Below, one piece after another: positions 17,055-23,910 of a stretch of DNA of 64,000 nt (positions are counted from its first letter, which is position 1; each line of letters opens with the position of its first letter). A program made the position numbers and the translations under genes. The DNA is from Mayfieldus sp963740555. GTDB lineage: Bacteria > Actinomycetota > Thermoleophilia > Solirubrobacterales > 70-9. The stretch covers positions 310,001-374,000 of the forward strand of contig CAVUES010000005.1 of assembly GCA_963740555.1 (NCBI GenBank), written 5' to 3'. Under the pieces are notes generated by a model. The model was not told the DNA's origin. It did not search any database and saw only the letters and a list, made by a program, of their open reading frames with translations.

Positions 17055-17705
17055 TCAGGTCGCGGCTATGTCTCCCTTGGGCGGCGCGACCTCATCGATC
17101 AGCGCGATGACCCGCGTTGCGATCTCGTCGCGGATGCCGCGCACGGTCTCAATGTCCTTGCCGGCGGGACCCTCGAGCTCCCAGTCCTCGTAGTGCTTGC
17201 CGGGATAGATCGGGCAGGCGTCGCCGCAGCCCATGGTGATCACGGCATCGGCTGCTCTTACGACCTCGTCGGTCAGCGGCTTCGGGAACTCCTTGCTGAC
17301 GTCGATCCCGATCTCCTCCATCGCCGCGACGACGGCGGGGTTGAGCTCGTAGGCCGGGTCGGAACCAGCGGACCGAACGTGGAGCCTGCCGTCGGAGAGC
17401 TTGTCGAGGAGGCCGGCAGCCATCTGGCTGCGGCCGGCGTTCTGGACGCAGACGAACAGGACCTCGGGGACGTCCTTCGCCGCCTTACCCTCGGTCTGGG
17501 CCAGAGCCCGCAGCCGCTCACGGGCGAAGCGGTGCACGAACAGCGGCACGAAGTCGTAAAACCGCGCTCCCGAGAGCCGTTCGAGGGAATCATCGGCCCA
17601 GCGGTCGACCGTCTCCGCGGAGAAGATCCCCGCGAACTCCTCCTTGAGGCTCGTAATTCCGGCATCAACGTGGGCGCGCGTCGCAGGATCGAGTTGAAGA
17701 CTCAC
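17055..17705 (-). CDS. arsC: Arsenate reductase, LMW-phosphatase fold with N-terminal helical domain
   Basis: A 216-residue protein. Residues 1-80 form an extra helical domain (TRAHVDAGITSLKEEFAGIF then RWADDSLERL) common in actinobacterial ArsC proteins. The rest is the LMW tyrosine phosphatase-like domain with P-loop CVQNAGR (Cys86-Arg92). Resolving cysteines are likely at 160 and 164 in TMGCGDACP. It reduces As(V) to As(III), using thioredoxin or mycothiol/mycoredoxin. The GTG at 17705 is preceded by a perfect GGAGG, deciding the start over an upstream ATG at 17732. It is divergent from arsR and heads the acr3 unit. Confidence 0.9.
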   Translation of the reverse strand: MSLQLDPATRAHVDAGITSLKEEFAGIFSAETVDRWADDSLERLSGARFYDFVPLFVHRFARERLRALAQTEGKAAKDVPEVLFVCVQNAGRSQMAAGLLDKLSDGRLHVRSAGSDPAYELNPAVVAAMEEIGIDVSKEFPKPLTDEVVRAADAVITMGCGDACPIYPGKHYEDWELEGPAGKDIETVRGIRDEIATRVIALIDEVAPPKGDIAAT

Positions 17706-17750
17706 TGGCACCTCCGCTTGGGCGTCTTTCATCCACGCTAGCCAATTACA

Positions 17751-17763
17751 TTGATACATTCAA
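17751..17763. promoter_or_regulatory. ArsR operator overlapping arsR -10
   Basis: TTGATACATTCAA is a palindrome (TTGA-N5-TCAA) between divergent arsC and arsR. The hexamer TACATT at 17755-17760 lies inside it, seven bases before the arsR ATG. ArsR binding here would block its own -10 and possibly the arsC promoter. Confidence 0.6.
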
Positions 17764-17767
17764 ATAG

Positions 17768-18124
17768 ATGAGCATCGATCTGGAACTGTCCCCGAAGCAA
17801 AAGCGGCCCAAGGGGGAGCCCTGCTGCGAGCCGGTCGTGTATCCCGACATCGAGCGCGAGGCGGCAGAGCGGATCGCCGGCGTAGCTAAGGCCCTGGGTG
17901 ACCCGATCCGCATGCAGCTCGTGGACGTGCTGCGAAAGCACGCTGGCAAGGTCTGCGTATGCGAGCTCGTTCCCCTGTTCGATCTTTCCCAGCCAACCGT
18001 GTCGCATCACCTCAAAGTGCTGCGCGAGGCAGGCATTGTCGGCTCGGAGCGCCAAGGGCTCTGGGCCTACTACTACGTCAACCCCGAAGCGTTGAAGGAG
18101 CTGAGCAAATGGCTGAGCAGCTGA
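17768..18124 (+). CDS. arsR: ArsR-family arsenite-responsive repressor
   Basis: A 118-residue winged-helix repressor. The recognition helix is in FDLSQPTVSHHLKVLREAGI. CVCEL places Cys63 and Cys65 in the same position as the As(III) site of classical ArsR. A second Cys pair, Cys19-Cys20 in GEPCCEP, could add a third ligand. As(III) binding would release the operator at 17751-17763 and induce both the divergent arsC-acr3 genes and arsM. Its 3' end overlaps arsM by 16 bp, indicating co-transcription and possible translational coupling. Confidence 0.94.
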   Translation: MSIDLELSPKQKRPKGEPCCEPVVYPDIEREAAERIAGVAKALGDPIRMQLVDVLRKHAGKVCVCELVPLFDLSQPTVSHHLKVLREAGIVGSERQGLWAYYYVNPEALKELSKWLSS

Positions 18125-18909
18125 CCCGAACCGAGGAGATCCGTGAGGCGGTTCGCGACCGATACGCCCAGGCAGCGCGAAGTGTCGGAACCGAGGAGGC
18201 GGGATGCTGCGGCTCTGACGCCTCCTCTGGCTGCGGTTGCGGCGCAGCGACGCTCGACGACGAACAACGTCAGGTCTTCGGTGCGAAGCTTTACTCCAGT
18301 GAGGAGCGCGAGGCGCTTCCCGATGGCGCTCAGCTGGCGTCGCTGGGCTGCGGGAACCCAACTGCGGTCGCGGAACTTCACGAGGGCGAGACGGTGCTCG
18401 ACCTCGGCTCGGGTGGCGGCATCGACGTGCTGCTCTCCGCGCAGCGCGTGGGCCCGACCGGCAAGGCGTATGGGCTCGACATGACCGACGAGATGCTCGA
18501 GCTGGCGCGTGAGAACCAGGGCCAGGCCGGCGTTGAGAACGTCGAATGGCTGAAGGGGTCGATCGAGCAGATTCCCCTGCCCGATGAGTCTGTGGACGTG
18601 GTGATCTCCAACTGCGTGATCAACCTCTCTGCCGATAAAAGCAAGGTCCTGCGCGAGGCTGCGCGCGTGCTGCGCCCCGGCGGTCGCTTCGCAGTGACCG
18701 ACGTGATCGCCGACGAGGGCATGCCCGACGAGGTACGGCGCGACATGGAGCAGTTCACTGGCTGCGTGGCCGGAGCCCTCACGCCTGAGCAATTTGAGTG
18801 CGCCCTTGCCGACGCCGGGTTACGGGAAGTCGAGCTCCAAGAGACGCATCGGGTGCATGAGCACGCCGGCTCGGCGATTATCCGGGCGCGCAAGCCGGCC
18901 AGCGGCTAA
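18109..18909 (+). CDS. arsM: ArsM, As(III) S-adenosylmethionine methyltransferase
   Basis: A 266-residue methyltransferase that adds methyl groups to As(III), yielding methylated and volatile arsenicals. The SAM motif I is VLDLGSGGGIDVLLS (97-110). The three conserved arsenite-binding cysteines are Cys81 (LGCGNP), Cys169 (SNCVINL) and Cys219 (FTGCVAG). An N-terminal Cys-rich patch (AGCCGSDASSGCGCG) is also present. The ATG at 18109 lies inside the arsR 3' end. It is the last coding gene before the right end of the island at tRNA-Pro. Confidence 0.95.
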   Translation: MAEQLTRTEEIREAVRDRYAQAARSVGTEEAGCCGSDASSGCGCGAATLDDEQRQVFGAKLYSSEEREALPDGAQLASLGCGNPTAVAELHEGETVLDLGSGGGIDVLLSAQRVGPTGKAYGLDMTDEMLELARENQGQAGVENVEWLKGSIEQIPLPDESVDVVISNCVINLSADKSKVLREAARVLRPGGRFAVTDVIADEGMPDEVRRDMEQFTGCVAGALTPEQFECALADAGLREVELQETHRVHEHAGSAIIRARKPASG

Positions 18910-19160
18910 GGCGCCGCGGTCTGCGCTCTCCTTGCAGAAAAGAACTCTCCAAGACAGGATCTGTGCGCCAGTGGCCAGTCAGCACCGGATTCAGGCGGTC
19001 AATGGCGGTCCAGCAAAGGCGCTTTCGCACTGGAAGAGCAACATCCCGCGTTTGCGGGGGCTTCGCGAGAGGTGAGCAATCGGATCGAACCGGCGACCAC
19101 CTGGACCAACCCGCTGTGCCGGCGCGCTCAAAGGCACGCGTGCGCGCATCTCTCAGGTGG
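18910..19160. other. Island right-end non-coding segment with possible tRNA relic
   Basis: No gene seen. At about 19045-19059 a hairpin CCCGC-GTTT-GCGGG resembles the terminator next to tRNA-Pro. It is followed at about 19079-19098 by ATCGGATCGAACCGGCGACC, which has the look of a decayed T arm and 3' tRNA end. This may be a fourth, eroded attachment block; similarity is weak. Confidence 0.3.
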
Positions 19161-19182
19161 AATTGGACCCCAATTGGACCCC
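19161..19182. repeat. Perfect tandem 11-mer near tRNA-Pro
   Basis: AATTGGACCCC occurs twice in direct succession. The same arrangement, slightly diverged, lies at 8730-8751 in the left end of the island, at the same distance from the tRNA copy. Confidence 0.6.
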
Positions 19183-19216
19183 GTCGCGGATTGCAAGGTC
19201 AGATCCCTGAGCCGTG

Positions 19217-19240
19217 AAACCCCCGCGTTCGCGGGGGTTT
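19217..19240. terminator. Bidirectional terminator of tRNA-Pro
   Basis: AAACCCCCGC-GTTC-GCGGGGGTTT, a ten-pair perfect stem, lies ten bases beyond the 3' end of the leftward tRNA-Pro gene. It can terminate transcripts from either side. Confidence 0.7.
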
Positions 19241-19249
19241 CAGTGATAG

Positions 19250-19323
19250 TCGGGGCGACTGGATTTGAACCAGCGACCTTTCGGCCCCCAGCCGAATGCG
19301 CTACCAGACTGCGCCACGCCCCG
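19250..19323 (-). tRNA. tRNA-Pro(GGG)
   Basis: A 74-nt cloverleaf read on the minus strand. The acceptor is CGGGGCG with CGCCCCG plus discriminator A. The anticodon stem TTCGG/CCGAA encloses loop CTGGGGG, giving anticodon GGG. The T loop is TTCAAAT. CCA is not encoded. Its 3' portion is duplicated at 8822-8878 and 12463-12506, so the gene serves as the island's integration target and was left intact. Confidence 0.97.
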
Positions 19324-19366
19324 GATTCGCGCTGAGTGTACGCCACGCTCCACCCCGTAGCTCCAA

Positions 19367-19438
19367 AGCGGGCGACCGGAATCGAACCGGCTCCGGGAGC
19401 TTGGAAGGCTCCAGTGCAACCGTTTACACCTCGCCCGC
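19367..19438 (-). tRNA. tRNA-Gly(TCC)
   Basis: A 72-nt cloverleaf on the minus strand. The acceptor GCGGGCG pairs with CGCCCGC, discriminator T. The anticodon loop CTTCCAA between GGAGC and GCTCC gives anticodon TCC. T loop TTCGATT. It lies 43 bp upstream of tRNA-Pro on the same strand. Confidence 0.97.
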
Positions 19439-19529
19439 CGACTCGCGCGATTATAGGTCTCGGCCGGGAGGCGAATTGGGACGCCGCTGCCGCCCTTTTG
19501 GCTCGGGCGCAGGTGCCGATAACTCCACG

Positions 19530-20765
19530 ATGCGAAGCCGCTTCACGACCGTCCCCTTGGCAAGGGTCTTGGCCCTTGCCCTACTCGCCCTCCCGCTCGC
19601 CGTGCTCAGCAGCTGCGGCGGGTCCGACAACCCGACCACGGGCACCAGCGCGGCCGCGGGGACGGCGTCGAACGGAAACCTGATCAAGTGGAAGCTGTTC
19701 GGGCGGATTCCACAGCGCCGCCACTATCTGCCCAGCCAGCTCAACCCGCCGCTGAAGCGGGTTTGGGACTACAACGACCAGGCGCTGATCGAGTTCCCGC
19801 CGGTGATCGCGCTCGGGCAGCTGTTCGTGGTCAACAAGTACAGCAACGTGCGGGCACTTAACGCAGACAACGGCAAGGTGATTTGGGACCTGCGTCGCGA
19901 CAGCCGCTACAAGGGACCGCCTTCCGACGTCACTGCGCCAGTCTTCGGGCGCGGCAACGTGTTCGTCGCCTTCATGGACGGCACGATGCTCGCGATCGAC
20001 GCCAACTCGGCGAAGATCGTCTGGAAGCGAAAGCTGCCCACCACGCTGCAGTCGTCGCCGCTGCTGATCGGCAAGACGCTCTACATCGGCTCCGACAACG
20101 GCACCCTGTTCGCGCTCGACGCCGCCAATGGAAAGGACCGCTGGACATACAAGGCTCGCCATGTGATCAAGGCCAGCCCCAGCTACGACCGTAGGCGCAT
20201 CTACTTCGGCGACTACGGCGGCGCGATGTTCGCGCTGCGAGCCTCGGACGGGCATCCCGTCTGGCGGGTCGACACCCAGCGCCTGCCCCCGGGCGGCGAC
20301 GGCGGCTTCTACTCCTCGCCCGCGGTCGCCAACGGGCGCGTCTATGCGGGACGCGACGACGGCACGGTTTATGCGCTCGATCAGAGGACGGGCAAGTACT
20401 CGTGGTCGTTCGAGACCGGCAACGCCGTCTATGGCTCGCCCGCGGTCGCCGACGTGCCTGGCACCCCGGGCTCGACGGTCTACATCGGCTCCTACGACCA
20501 TCACCTCTACGCGATCGACGCCCTGAGCGGCAAGGTGCGCTGGCGCTTCGACGTCGGCGGCAGCGTCCCCGGCACCGCGGTGGTGATCGGCCACACCGTG
20601 TACACGTCGAGCTTCGCGACCGGCAAGTCGATCGGGATCGACGTGCTGACCCACAAGAAGGTCTTCAGCTTCGGCTCCCCGGGCTACACCCCAATGGTCT
20701 CCGACGGGCAGAGCCTCTACCTGGCCGGCTACTACTCGATTGCCCGCTTCGACCCGAAGGGCTAA
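19530..20765 (+). CDS. PQQ-like beta-propeller lipoprotein
   Basis: A 411-residue secreted lipoprotein. The signal peptide ends in lipobox VLSSC followed by GGSDNP, so it would be anchored on the outer face of the membrane. The body consists of PQQ-enzyme-type repeats such as NADNGKVIWDL, DANSAKIVWKRKL, DAANGKDRWTYKA and DALSGKVRWRFDVG. These form a seven- or eight-bladed propeller like BamB or PQQ-binding repeat proteins. No catalytic Asp/Asn set of quinoprotein dehydrogenases is evident, so a binding or scaffolding role is more likely. ATG 19530 lacks a ribosome site; GATAAC lies six bases upstream, suggesting a leaderless message. Confidence 0.85.
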   Translation: MRSRFTTVPLARVLALALLALPLAVLSSCGGSDNPTTGTSAAAGTASNGNLIKWKLFGRIPQRRHYLPSQLNPPLKRVWDYNDQALIEFPPVIALGQLFVVNKYSNVRALNADNGKVIWDLRRDSRYKGPPSDVTAPVFGRGNVFVAFMDGTMLAIDANSAKIVWKRKLPTTLQSSPLLIGKTLYIGSDNGTLFALDAANGKDRWTYKARHVIKASPSYDRRRIYFGDYGGAMFALRASDGHPVWRVDTQRLPPGGDGGFYSSPAVANGRVYAGRDDGTVYALDQRTGKYSWSFETGNAVYGSPAVADVPGTPGSTVYIGSYDHHLYAIDALSGKVRWRFDVGGSVPGTAVVIGHTVYTSSFATGKSIGIDVLTHKKVFSFGSPGYTPMVSDGQSLYLAGYYSIARFDPKG

Positions 20766-20778
20766 CGGCGAGATCTAG

Positions 20779-20852
20779 CGGGGCAGCCAGGACTCGAACC
20801 TGGAATCCCCGGTTTTGGAGACCGGTGCCTTAGCCAATTTGGCCACTGCCCC
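20779..20852 (-). tRNA. tRNA-Trp(CCA)
   Basis: A 74-nt cloverleaf on the minus strand with acceptor GGGGCAG/CTGCCCC and discriminator G. The anticodon loop CTCCAAA between CCGGT and ACCGG gives anticodon CCA. T loop TTCGAGT. No encoded CCA tail. Confidence 0.97.
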
Positions 20853-20922
20853 AAGCGTGCGAATCGTAACGCCGGGCCCTCCCACGATCTTCATCGTCGT
20901 GGCACCGCTCTGCGTTACCCCA

Positions 20923-21007
20923 TGCGGGCGGAGGGACTCGAACCCCCAAGCTCTTTCGAGCACCGGCACCTAAAGCCGGCGTGTCTTCCAAATTCCACCA
21001 CGCCCGC
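20923..21007 (-). tRNA. tRNA-Leu(TAG)
   Basis: An 85-nt class II tRNA on the minus strand with acceptor GCGGGCG/CGCCCGC and discriminator A. The anticodon loop TTTAGGT between CCGGC and GCCGG gives anticodon TAG. A long variable arm (TGCTCGAAAGAGCT) is present, as expected of leucine tRNAs. Confidence 0.97.
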
Positions 21008-21077
21008 GCGTGGCTACGAATACTAGGTCGACGCCCAACCGTCGCGTTCTGAAGCGGGGGGATTTATGCTTGCGTGG

Positions 21078-21608
21078 ATGGCGGTAGGAGAGGTCAGGCC
21101 AGGCTATGAGCTGTGGCGACCCAACAGGGAGAAGGCGCATGCCATCACGACGAAGGCCGTGATCGTGCTGCTGCTCCTGGCGACCGCCGGGATCTGCGCG
21201 CTGGTGACGATCGGCGGCTGGTCGCTGCTCGTCGGTGGCGCCGGCATGGGCGTGATCTGCATCGTCTTCGTCGCCCTCTACGTCCTCTTCGCGATCAGGG
21301 TCGCCCAATGGAGCCGCGGCATCCTCCCGGTCTCGGCCGCGCTCTCGATCCTTCTTCTGATCTTCGCCGCTGTGGCCGCCCCGAGCTGGTTCGCGCGCGA
21401 CAAGGCGGGCTTCGACACGGCACTGCTCCCCGACACCTTGATCGGACTGTTGCTGGTGATCCTGATCCCGCTCCAGGTGCTGGTGATCGCCGTCTCGATG
21501 ATCGGCTTCAACCAGGACTGGCACGTCGAGGAGGAGCGGCCGATCGGCTCCGGCGAGGACTACGGCGCCGAGCCACCGCCCGACACGGGCACCCCGCAGC
21601 CGGCATAG
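21078..21608 (+). CDS. Integral membrane protein, unknown function
   Basis: A 176-residue protein with four hydrophobic segments: AVIVLLLLATAGICALV, LLVGGAGMGVICIVFVALYV, ILPVSAALSILLLIFAAVA and LIGLLLVILIPLQVLVIAVS. A hydrophilic acidic C-terminus (EEERPIGSGEDYGAEPPPD) follows. I do not recognise the family. Start chosen at the ATG at 21078 because TATGCT lies seven bases upstream, matching the leaderless pattern of this window; the ATG at 21066 is the alternative. It is monocistronic between two leucine tRNA genes. Confidence 0.7.
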   Translation: MAVGEVRPGYELWRPNREKAHAITTKAVIVLLLLATAGICALVTIGGWSLLVGGAGMGVICIVFVALYVLFAIRVAQWSRGILPVSAALSILLLIFAAVAAPSWFARDKAGFDTALLPDTLIGLLLVILIPLQVLVIAVSMIGFNQDWHVEEERPIGSGEDYGAEPPPDTGTPQPA

Positions 21609-21754
21609 CCAAACTCACGCCACACACGTGGCAATCGGCCGGCATCTGTGACGGCGTTGCAACGAATCAGTGTCGAATGGCGAACTTGACCCAATTCCTG
21701 GGCTTGTTCGACCGTTCGGCCACTTAGGCTCGCTCCTACACTATGTGCGACCCC

Positions 21755-21838
21755 GCGGCGGTGGAGGAACTGGTCTACTCGCGGCCCTCAAAAGGCCGTG
21801 CCCGCAAGGGCTTGTGGGTTCGAATCCCACCCGCCGCA
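21755..21838 (+). tRNA. tRNA-Leu(CAA)
   Basis: An 84-nt class II tRNA on the plus strand. The acceptor GCGGCGG pairs with CCGCCGC, discriminator A. The anticodon loop CTCAAAA between CGGCC and GGCCG gives anticodon CAA. Variable arm GCCCGCAAGGGC, T loop TTCGAAT. The LAGLIDADG-like gene begins 17 bp downstream in the same direction. Confidence 0.96.
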
Positions 21839-21855
21839 TACCCCAAACACCAGAA

Positions 21856-22626
21856 ATGAGGACCCCGGCCGAGGTCGATCGAGTATTTCGCCTGAGTCGC
21901 TCTGGTCTTAACAACTGCGTTATCAGTCGGCGGACAGGAATCCCTCGCAGCACCATCTCGGGCTGGGTGAATGGCAGGCCGCCTGGACACGGGCGGCTGC
22001 GATCAGCCCATGGATGCATGCGGTGCGACCACTACCGCAGCGCCTTTCCAGAGTTGCTCGAGTTTGCGTATGCATATCTGCTTGGGATCTATCTGGGCGA
22101 TGGCTGCCTATTGCGTCACCCACGGGGCGTGTACCGGCTCAATGTCGTTCTCGACGTGGCCCATCCAGTTATCACGGAGGAGGCCGTCGCAGCGATCCAA
22201 TTGGTCATGCCCGACCGGAAGGTTCGAGTCCGCAGACACAACACAGCTCGAATGTACGTCATCAATGCGTACTCGAAACACTGGCCCTGTCTCTTTCCTC
22301 AGCACGGTCCAGGGCTCAAACATCTGCGATCGATCAAGCTTGTGCCTTGGCAGCAGGACATTGTGTACCAGCATCCCGGAAGACTCCTTCGCGGTCTGAT
22401 CCACTCCGACGGATGCCGGGTCCAGAACAGGGTCCGCCACCCGAAGAAGATCTATTCCTATCCGCGCTATTTCTTCTCCAACCGGTCTCAGGACATCCAG
22501 GCGATCTTCTGCGACGCTTGCGATCGGCTTGGCGTGCAGTGGCGGCAGGATGGCCCTTGGAACATCTCGGTCGCCCGGTCTCAGTCGGTGCAGATTTTGG
22601 ACCGACACATAGGCCCAAAGCGATAG
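21856..22626 (+). CDS. HTH plus LAGLIDADG-like protein (stand-alone homing-endonuclease relative)
   Basis: A 256-residue protein. Residues 9-36 form a helix-turn-helix (FRLSRSGLNNCVISRRTGIP then RSTISGW). A Cys pair (HGCMRCDHY) follows. Two LAGLIDADG-type motifs come next: YLLGIYLGDGCL (about 74-85) and LLRGLIHSDGCR in the second half, each ending in Gly-Asp/Ser-Asp-Gly. Such proteins occur as free-standing genes across actinobacteria; they may be domesticated homing endonucleases acting as DNA-binding regulators. Placement 17 bp behind an intact tRNA-Leu suggests read-through transcription from the tRNA. It shows no sign of frame damage. DNA cleavage activity is not established. Confidence 0.75.
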   Translation: MRTPAEVDRVFRLSRSGLNNCVISRRTGIPRSTISGWVNGRPPGHGRLRSAHGCMRCDHYRSAFPELLEFAYAYLLGIYLGDGCLLRHPRGVYRLNVVLDVAHPVITEEAVAAIQLVMPDRKVRVRRHNTARMYVINAYSKHWPCLFPQHGPGLKHLRSIKLVPWQQDIVYQHPGRLLRGLIHSDGCRVQNRVRHPKKIYSYPRYFFSNRSQDIQAIFCDACDRLGVQWRQDGPWNISVARSQSVQILDRHIGPKR

Positions 22627-22647
22627 CTCAGCGATAATCCGCCGCCC

Positions 22648-23898
22648 TTGAACGCCGCCGACCGCAGGGAGCTGATCGAGGAGCTGTGCTCATTCGAGGG
22701 CCGCTGGCCCGGCACCGACGCCGAGCGCCGGGCCGCCAACCGGCTCGCCGAACGGCTGCGCAAGATGGGACGCAAGGTCACGATCGAGCCGACCTACGTC
22801 CACCCCGAGTACGCGCTGGTGATGGCCGCCCACGTACTGCTCGCGATCGCCGGCTCGCTGGTCGCGCTGGCGTCGGCGCCGGCGGGCTTCGTGATCGTCC
22901 TGATCACCGCCACCTCCCTGTACCTGGACCAGAACACCCGCCTCTACCTGATCCGCAGGCTGTTCTTCCGCCGCGCCTCCCAGAACGTCGTCTCCCCCGG
23001 CGCCAAGCCGACCGCGCCGGCCCGCCTGGTGCTCAGCGCCCACTACGACGCCGCCAAGACAGGATTCGTCTTCGGCCCCCGCTCCACCCGCGCCGCGAAG
23101 GGCCTCCCGGAGACCGCGAGACTCCTGCTCGGACCGATCAGGCTGTTCTTCTGGGCCGGCATCGTCCCGCTCCTGGCGATCACAGGCCTGCGGCTCGGCG
23201 GCATCGACATCCAGGGGCTGGCGATCGCCCAGCTGATCCCGACCGTACTGCTGCTCGTCACCCTCGCCCTGCTCATAGACATTTCCCTCTCGGGCGTCGT
23301 GCCGGGCGCCTACGACAACGCATCCGGCGTCGCCGCCGTGCTCTCCACGGTCGCGGAGCTGAAGGACGATCCGCCCCGCAACCTCGACCTCTGGGTCGTC
23401 CTACCCGGCGCCGAGGAATGCAACTGCGAGGGAATGGCCCGCTGGTTCAGCGCCCATCGCAAGGAGCTGGACGCCGAGAACACGTTCTTCGTCAACCTCG
23501 ACTCGGTCTCCTTCGGAGACGTCCACTACCTGGCCAGCGAGGGCGCGATCATCAGCTACGAGCTCGACCGCCGCCTCTTCGACCTCTGCGAGGCGATCGC
23601 GACCGCCGACCGCGAGGACGGAAACCGATACCGGGCGCGTCCGATCCGCATCCCCTTCCACACCGACGCCCTGCCGGCCAGGACGCGAGGATTCCGCGCC
23701 ATATCGCTGATCGGCGCCGACAACGGGGTCGGCGCCCCCTACTACCACACGCATGCCGACACCCCCGACAAGCTCGACGAGGACGCGATGACGCGGGCGG
23801 TCGAGTTCACGGTCGAGCTGGTGCGCCAGATCGACCGCGACGTGGGCCGGCAGCGGCGGTCCTCCCCCAGCGGAGCCGAGGGACCGCGCGGCCGGTGA
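22648..23898 (+). CDS. M28-family zinc aminopeptidase, membrane-embedded
   Basis: A 416-residue peptidase of clan MH. Metal ligands and catalytic residues appear in order: LVLSAHYDAAK (His, Asp), GAYDNASGVAAV (bridging Asp), LPGAEECNC (catalytic Glu and metal Glu), VNLDSVSFG and YYHTHADTPDKL (last His). Two hydrophobic inserts (about residues 52-90 and 165-215) would place it in the membrane, splitting the usual M28 order. Start is TTG at 22648, with GATAAT nine bases upstream. The substrate is probably peptides, but some M28 relatives act on other amides. Confidence 0.85.
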   Translation: MNAADRRELIEELCSFEGRWPGTDAERRAANRLAERLRKMGRKVTIEPTYVHPEYALVMAAHVLLAIAGSLVALASAPAGFVIVLITATSLYLDQNTRLYLIRRLFFRRASQNVVSPGAKPTAPARLVLSAHYDAAKTGFVFGPRSTRAAKGLPETARLLLGPIRLFFWAGIVPLLAITGLRLGGIDIQGLAIAQLIPTVLLLVTLALLIDISLSGVVPGAYDNASGVAAVLSTVAELKDDPPRNLDLWVVLPGAEECNCEGMARWFSAHRKELDAENTFFVNLDSVSFGDVHYLASEGAIISYELDRRLFDLCEAIATADREDGNRYRARPIRIPFHTDALPARTRGFRAISLIGADNGVGAPYYHTHADTPDKLDEDAMTRAVEFTVELVRQIDRDVGRQRRSSPSGAEGPRGR

Positions 23899-23910
23899 TA
23901 TAAGCGGGCC

